From CAZMRW01 sp964568805 (lineage in GTDB: Bacteria; Pseudomonadota; Gammaproteobacteria; Methylococcales; Methylomonadaceae): a stretch of DNA of 26,824 bases. The position numbers were made by a program, and so were the translations under genes. The notes under the pieces were generated by a model. That model did not search any database. It was not told where the DNA came from and saw only the letters and a program-made list of their open reading frames with translations. Shown in pieces: positions 22,349 to 26,824 of this stretch (position 1 is the first letter of the stretch; each line of letters starts with the position of its first letter). The DNA lies in assembly GCA_964568805.1 (NCBI GenBank), contig CAZMRW010000066.1, positions 1 to 26,824 on the forward strand. Direction: 5' to 3'.

Positions 22349-22429
22349 ACATCAAAATTCGGTTTTTCAAATCTCCTCTCCCTAACCCTCTCCAGCAGGA
22401 GAGGGAATAAAGGTGCCGAATTTTGAAGT
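22349..22429. repeat. Nested inverted-repeat element (MITE-like)
   Basis: The outer arms ACATCAAAATTCGG (22349-22362) and CCGAATTTTGAAGT (22416-22429) pair at 13 of 14 positions. Inside lies CCCTCTCC (22386-22393) / GGAGAGGG (22398-22405), a perfect 8-bp stem with loop AGCA. It sits within a CTCCTCTCCCTAACCCTCTCC context that resembles a repeat seen in many gammaproteobacterial genomes. It is about 80 bp with no coding capacity. Confidence 0.55.
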
Positions 22430-22544
22430 ACGATGAGTATAATTGAATTAGCCGATAAAGCATCCGCGGCCGGCTGGAAGGTATCCGCAAATAGAGTATC
22501 GTGCGGCGGTTCCTAAAGAAGGAGTCATGCAGAATTGGGCACGG

Positions 22545-22582
22545 GGATCGAGACTGCGGACCTTATCCGTTTGCCTCGATCC
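22545..22582. repeat. Nested hairpin downstream of the STAS gene
   Basis: GGATCGAG (22545-22552) pairs with CTCGATCC (22575-22582), with an inner CGGA (22557-22560) / TCCG (22566-22569). It lies 15 bp beyond the minus-strand stop at 22597 and could end or protect that transcript, although no T-tract follows. Confidence 0.45.
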
Positions 22583-22596
22583 AGTGCCGGCATTGA

Positions 22597-23730
22597 TCAG
22601 CTTATATAGCGGTCATAAACCATTTGCAGCATTTGTACTTCAGCCGGTTCCGGTTTAGTCCAGCCTTCAAACTGGATATCCTGCAGAATTTTCTGTCCTT
22701 GTTCATCATTTTCCATATCCATTAAAATTTCCGCCAACAAGGAAGCCTCTTCTTGCAAATGCGGCGCGACACAAAATAAATGACAGGCGAAATTTGTCTC
22801 GCTTTCGTCAAGTTTCCGGACACTGTTGCGACTGAACGAGGAAAGTCCTTCATAGGATTTCTTAAGCATAAACACAAGGTCGCATTTTTTTCTGATCAGC
22901 GATTGTATGGTTTTGATTTCGTTGCCTGCAAAATCGTAGGTGAATTTTGTCGAATCCAGTCCGCTTTCATCGCATAAAAACCGTCCCAAAAGATACACAA
23001 AACTGTCTTGAGTGGCGGTGCCCACGCAAACGCCCTGGAAGTCTTGTAAATTACGGTGATCATCGGCGCGAGTCAGTATGACCACTTCATCGGTCTCCGC
23101 GACCGGTCGCATGGCGGGCACAAATCCATACCGCTTGATCATGGAGCAGGCCTCAAATGGTTTGGCAAACAGCAAATCGGTATTGCTATCATTAGAATGT
23201 TCAATCGATTGCTCAAAATGAATGGCTTTTTTCATTCTCCGCTGCAGATAGGTATTCAGTAAATACCATCCTGTCAGCTGTTGACCCGACTGCAAACTAG
23301 CGACAAAGTTTAACTTGTCGTGTACCGCTGCAGGAGCCGCCTCTTTATGATCTGCATGGCGCGGCGGTTCAGGATTGGCTGCGACAACTGGAGAATCCGT
23401 TGAAAGATTCTGTCCGTCTGTCTTGACGAAACGGCCCAAGCCGGTAATTTTAAACAGCATATTGACCATGCGGTCCAGCTTTTGAACTTCTACCCGAATT
23501 TTTTTTCGTTCCCATTCCTCGAACAATTTCAGCAGCAATGACAAGCCCATTGAGTTGACCCGCTCAACCTGGCTGAAATCGAGCAATACATAAGCTTTGG
23601 CCGGCAGATCATACATTGATTCCAGAACCGGATCAGCATGGGCATCAATTGAACCGATGAAGTCATAGCGATAGTTGTTATCTTTCTCGTAAACGGTTTC
23701 TACCGAAAATGTGCTGATTACGCTGCTCAT
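22597..23730 (-). CDS. STAS-domain anti-anti-sigma-like protein fused to a cytoplasmic PhnD-type solute-binding domain
   Basis: A 377-residue protein with no signal peptide. Residues about 1-105 form a STAS domain: YRYDFIGSIDAHADPVLESM, then LLDFSQVERVNSMGLSLLLK, with Ser60 at the position of the phosphorylated serine of SpoIIAA/RsbV. A low-complexity linker (about 108-135) leads to a region (about 137-370) resembling the PhnD/phosphonate-type periplasmic binding fold: DLLFAKPFEACSMIKRYGFV, VVILTRADDHRNLQDFQGVC, VGTATQDSFVYLLGRFL and IQSLIRKKCDLVFMLKKSYE. Such domains are normally exported; here one is tied to a cytosolic STAS. The gene overlaps the upstream phosphatase/kinase gene in ATGA. 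The likely role is the phosphorylation-controlled antagonist of a partner switch, with small-molecule sensing by the C-terminal domain (inference). Confidence 0.8.
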   Translation of the reverse strand: MSSVISTFSVETVYEKDNNYRYDFIGSIDAHADPVLESMYDLPAKAYVLLDFSQVERVNSMGLSLLLKLFEEWERKKIRVEVQKLDRMVNMLFKITGLGRFVKTDGQNLSTDSPVVAANPEPPRHADHKEAAPAAVHDKLNFVASLQSGQQLTGWYLLNTYLQRRMKKAIHFEQSIEHSNDSNTDLLFAKPFEACSMIKRYGFVPAMRPVAETDEVVILTRADDHRNLQDFQGVCVGTATQDSFVYLLGRFLCDESGLDSTKFTYDFAGNEIKTIQSLIRKKCDLVFMLKKSYEGLSSFSRNSVRKLDESETNFACHLFCVAPHLQEEASLLAEILMDMENDEQGQKILQDIQFEGWTKPEPAEVQMLQMVYDRYIS

Positions 23731-26429
23731 ACCGATGCCCTCACTTGATTGGAAGCTTCATATTCACTGTGATAAAGAAACTGAAGACCTGAATCCACAT
23801 TCATATCGACAGTGCTGTTAAGATCCCATAAGGTCGTGACCTGGGTGCGTTTTTGCGGATGCACACGAATTTGTAGATAATCCGACAGCCGCCACATCAT
23901 GTAGAGGCCGACGCCGCCTATACCGGCTTCAACGCCTTCCTCCATCGCATGCGCAATATTTCTTAGAAAAACGCCCGGCATCAGGGTACCCCAGTTGTCG
24001 GTAATCATCAGCCCTAAAACATCGGTCCCTACAGCAATATCGATTCTAACCTCTTCATGCGCCGATAACTCCCTGGCTTCGCCTTTGGTATAATAGGCAA
24101 CGCCCTTGCCATCGCGGGGAGCGGCATAGAGGCTGTTTTCCGTCATCTCGTCCAGAATAATCATCAGCGCGTCCAGATGGTCTTTGGGCAAATTGCCCTG
24201 ATCATTCAGCCAGGCGTGGATTTCTTCGACAATAAACGGCTTATCATCCGTATGGGTCAACTGGAAGTGGCGATACTGGGCTTTTCCCGGCATCAGGGCA
24301 TAAATGTCATCGTCGGGAGATTCGTTATGCTGATTCAGCAGATGATTCCAGCCAAGCTTTTTGCAAAAATCGTTATGTCTGGGCAGAATCCGGCAAATAC
24401 CGTCCTGGCTGAAACGACTGAGCAAGTCGGAATAACCCTGTTCGGCAAGAAAGACCACATATTCTTTGGAGATTCGTGGAATCGGATGTTCGCCCTGGCG
24501 ATAAAAGTTTTCCGAAATGCGGATAATATCGCTGACTTCATTGCTTGACGCCGCCTGGATGACCCGGTCGCTATGGGTCACGATAACAATGGTGACATCG
24601 TCCGTATAGGCCGTGCCGCGGCAATGTCTTCTAAGCGCATCCATGATGATATTGCGCAACACATCGGGCTGTTCGATTTCAATATTGGCGTTGAGAATGG
24701 CTTCCAGACGGTCATAACCGAATGCTTCTCCGAACGGCGATTCTTCTTCAACCAATCCGTCGGTGTAGAGAAACAAGCGATCGCCAACTTCGAGGGTCAG
24801 TTCCAGGGCTGATTCCTGGTAATCGGAATCGGCGCTTTTGCCTAACGGCAAACCGGACGCTTCAAGCATTTCCCATTTTTGCGCTTTGTGCCTCAGCAAA
24901 AAAGGCAGCACATGACCCGCATTGGCGAATATCAACTTACCGTTACGCGCATCCAGACTCAGGCAGGCCATCGTCATCAACAGGGATTGCTGGGCGGTGA
25001 CGCGCATCGTTTCATTCAATGAATTGAGGATTTCGCTGGGGCTGGTCACGCCTTCATGAATCAGCGGGTAGACACCCGCCTTGGCCGCGCCGACCATCGT
25101 GCCTGCCGCAACGCCATGACCGCTGACGTCGCCGATCATCAAAATACTGTGATGACCTCCAACTTTATAATAGTCGTAATAATCGCCGCCGACCTCGCTC
25201 GAGGTCAGCAAATTCGCGACCCCCTGGATACCGGGCAATTCGATTGCAGGCTGCGGCAATATGGAGCGTTGCAAGGTGGCGGCCAAATTGACCTCTCCCT
25301 GGAGACGAGTGCTTAATTGCGCTAAATCCGCATTGGCTTTTTGGACTTTTTTCTCGGCTTCTTTCCGGTCGGTAATATCGAGACCAGTGATCAGGAACAT
25401 GATCGGCTGTCCGGATGCCGAGTTTTTAATGACGGTTGGATTCCATACGATATTGATTTTATCGCCGGTACTGATCAACATATGCGTTTCAATTTCATCG
25501 GCAAACTCAATTTTCCCCGACATCATCCCGGTAAATAAAGCGCGTAGCCCATCTTGTTCGTCGGCAGGAATAAAATGATTGAAAAAATCGCTGCCTTTAA
25601 TTTCATTTTCCGAGCGGCCGGTATTTTCTTCGGCATAATGATTGAAGAGAACGACTTTGCCCTCCTCGTCCAAACCGATAATAAGCGCCTGAGTCGTGTT
25701 AATGACGTTATCGGCAAATGCTTTCTCTTGCCGCATCTTCAAAGCGCTTTCCTTGAGTTTTTCGACCAGCGGCTGCAGCAGCAATACGCCAACCATCACC
25801 AGTGAAGCCAGGGATATGGCAAACATCATGTTTTGTTTATTAGCCAGGCTGCCCAACATGAACTCGCTTTGTCGTTGGTGTATTGAGCTAACCTTGCTCA
25901 TCTCTGCTAATAAGTGCGGTGAAATCAAAAAAAGCAGTTTATGAAACTCCGGACCATCCAGCCTGAGTTCACTGGCGGGCGTCCGTTGTATGGCACGAAC
26001 CGCTGACGTATAGTCTCGCATCAGGTTTTCCAGAGGCTTATCGTTATCGAAATAAATCAGCCGCAAATCATCAGACAAACTTCCGGAAACACGCATGAGA
26101 CGATCCCCTTCGATAATATAGCGGTCTCCTTCTCGCAATGACGTATGGAGTTCATCCAGTTGGTTCATGCTCACCAGAATTTTGCCGTCTATCTTGCGCA
26201 AATCATTGGCATCGCTGATATACGTTTTCTGGGTCAGTAATAAATTGATGTCTTGTACGACTTTGCTTTGCTCGGTACTCATTTTAACGAGCAGTGCATT
26301 CCCTTCCTGATGTTGAATATCGGTAATAAGGATTAAATAGGTAATCATGGAAACACCGGCCAGCACTAAAAGCACTGTGACGTACTGTTCCAGCATCCGG
26401 CCTACGATTCGTCGAAAAATGTCTTGCAT
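23727..26429 (-). CDS. Membrane sensor fused to SpoIIE-type PP2C phosphatase and RsbW-type serine kinase domain
   Basis: A 900-residue protein. TM1 is at about 16-36 and TM2 at about 198-218, flanking an extracytoplasmic helical sensor region. A PAS domain (about 238-355; QALIIGLDEEGKVVLFNHYA, ITGLDITDRKEAEKK) and a short coiled coil follow. The SpoIIE/PP2C domain (about 375-615) has EVGGDYYDYY, LMIGDVSGHGVAAG, FLYTDGLVEE and TDDVTIVIV, the metal-binding acidic residues. After an unassigned segment (about 620-735) comes an RsbW/HATPase kinase domain (about 745-880) with the N box ILDEMTENSLYAA, MITDNWG and GIGGVGLYMMWRLSDYL. It should dephosphorylate and phosphorylate the overlapping STAS protein. 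The in-frame ATG at 26510 is less likely than 26429, which has GGAGAT 8 bases upstream. Confidence 0.88.
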   Translation of the reverse strand: MQDIFRRIVGRMLEQYVTVLLVLAGVSMITYLILITDIQHQEGNALLVKMSTEQSKVVQDINLLLTQKTYISDANDLRKIDGKILVSMNQLDELHTSLREGDRYIIEGDRLMRVSGSLSDDLRLIYFDNDKPLENLMRDYTSAVRAIQRTPASELRLDGPEFHKLLFLISPHLLAEMSKVSSIHQRQSEFMLGSLANKQNMMFAISLASLVMVGVLLLQPLVEKLKESALKMRQEKAFADNVINTTQALIIGLDEEGKVVLFNHYAEENTGRSENEIKGSDFFNHFIPADEQDGLRALFTGMMSGKIEFADEIETHMLISTGDKINIVWNPTVIKNSASGQPIMFLITGLDITDRKEAEKKVQKANADLAQLSTRLQGEVNLAATLQRSILPQPAIELPGIQGVANLLTSSEVGGDYYDYYKVGGHHSILMIGDVSGHGVAAGTMVGAAKAGVYPLIHEGVTSPSEILNSLNETMRVTAQQSLLMTMACLSLDARNGKLIFANAGHVLPFLLRHKAQKWEMLEASGLPLGKSADSDYQESALELTLEVGDRLFLYTDGLVEEESPFGEAFGYDRLEAILNANIEIEQPDVLRNIIMDALRRHCRGTAYTDDVTIVIVTHSDRVIQAASSNEVSDIIRISENFYRQGEHPIPRISKEYVVFLAEQGYSDLLSRFSQDGICRILPRHNDFCKKLGWNHLLNQHNESPDDDIYALMPGKAQYRHFQLTHTDDKPFIVEEIHAWLNDQGNLPKDHLDALMIILDEMTENSLYAAPRDGKGVAYYTKGEARELSAHEEVRIDIAVGTDVLGLMITDNWGTLMPGVFLRNIAHAMEEGVEAGIGGVGLYMMWRLSDYLQIRVHPQKRTQVTTLWDLNSTVDMNVDSGLQFLYHSEYEASNQVRASV

Positions 26430-26435
26430 CTGCTT

Positions 26436-26441
26436 ATCTCC
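26436..26441 (-). promoter_or_regulatory. Ribosome-binding site that fixes the sensor-phosphatase start
   Basis: On the minus strand GGAGAT (complement of 26436-26441) lies 6-8 bases before ATG 26427-26429 (MQDIFRR). The in-frame ATGs 66-81 bp further upstream have no such site, and starting there would add a polar leader before TM1. Confidence 0.6.
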
Positions 26442-26824
26442 TTTCATTTGTTGTTGAGCGTCTATGCTTACTTTATTGTTCGTGTAGATTTTTTTAGATC
26501 CAATCATCATTCGATGCTGCCGGGTAAACCGGGAACAACCTTAAGGACTAACAGAATTCAATTCCTTTTGACAAAAATTCTGATTTGAAAGCCTAATCTG
26601 TCATTTTTAGCATGGATACAATGAGTATGAATTTTTTAAGACGCTCAAAGAGGGTTAATATCAAACCGTTTAATACAAAATTTTTTGCCTCGGAAAAACC
26701 AAGTGAATAGCTCAATTTTTCCTAACATTAAAAGTAGCAGACACCAATCCATTGTCAAAAATGGCCGATTTTAATAAAAAACAACGCAATGACTGGAGAT
26801 TACGCATAAAATCATTTCTTTAAT
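26442..26824. other. Upstream region of the sensor-phosphatase gene
   Basis: AT-rich, with no convincing reading frame. TTGACA occurs at 26568-26573 on the plus strand, but without a well-spaced -10. The promoter of the minus-strand operon must lie here, but I cannot place it. Confidence 0.35.

Larger units (their letters stand above)
22284..22596. other. Convergent intergenic region with three stem-loop structures
   Basis: The slp-like gene and the STAS gene converge here. The region holds a probable terminator-like hairpin (22311-22334), a nested repeat (22349-22429) and a hairpin beyond the STAS gene (22545-22582). I see no gene. Confidence 0.5.

Noticed and set aside
26566..26600. Plus-strand TTGACA as a promoter
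   Set aside because: The nearest -10-like TAATCT is 20 bases away and no plus-strand gene follows within the window.

Overview
This window looks like chromosomal DNA of a Gram-negative gammaproteobacterium. The evidence is several outer-membrane products (a Slp lipoprotein, a FecR/TPR/beta-barrel protein, a DUF2490 protein), a DUF2058 protein, MsrB, an M18 aminopeptidase and a TelA/XpaC pair. GC is intermediate overall, with one clearly AT-rich tract. A methanotroph-like member of the Methylococcales is my best guess from the gene mix and the dispersed CCTCGAT...ATCGAGG hairpin repeats, but nothing here proves it. I see no rRNA, tRNA or CRISPR.

Layout. (1) 1-3564 is an accessory, decaying region. 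It holds the 3' part of an unrecognised gene, an IS630-family element whose transposase is split by a frameshift, palindromic repeats and a frameshifted ORF remnant. (2) 3565-8919 (+) holds a PepSY protein, an OmpR-type response regulator overlapping its histidine kinase, a DUF2490 protein and a Na+/phosphate cotransporter with a PhoU-like tail. (3) 9033-9308 (-) is a fragment of a GrrM/OscB-like radical SAM maturase. (4) 9562-16113 (-) is a signalling cluster: a large FecR-TPR-beta-barrel protein, two small membrane or secreted proteins, then a CHASE2 class III nucleotide cyclase. The barrel half and the two small genes are markedly AT-rich. (5) 16126-16868 is a long intergenic region with an operator-like inverted repeat, a hairpin repeat and a possible transposase tail with its own terminator. 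(6) 16875-19054 (+) is a 49-codon secreted-peptide ORF coupled to xpaC-like and telA-like genes. (7) 19143-22283 holds a DUF2058 gene (-), then msrB and an M18 aminopeptidase (overlapping, +), then a slp-like lipoprotein (+). (8) 22597-26429 (-) is a two-gene partner-switching module. It pairs a membrane sensor fused to a SpoIIE-type PP2C phosphatase and an RsbW-type kinase with a STAS protein that carries a cytoplasmic PhnD-type solute-binding domain.

The two most interesting systems are the partner switch, where a ligand-binding domain is welded to the STAS antagonist, and the FecR/barrel-CHASE2 cyclase cluster, which may link an outer-membrane event to cyclic-nucleotide synthesis. The window also has a recurrent REP-like hairpin family and several gene remnants marking past mobile-element activity.
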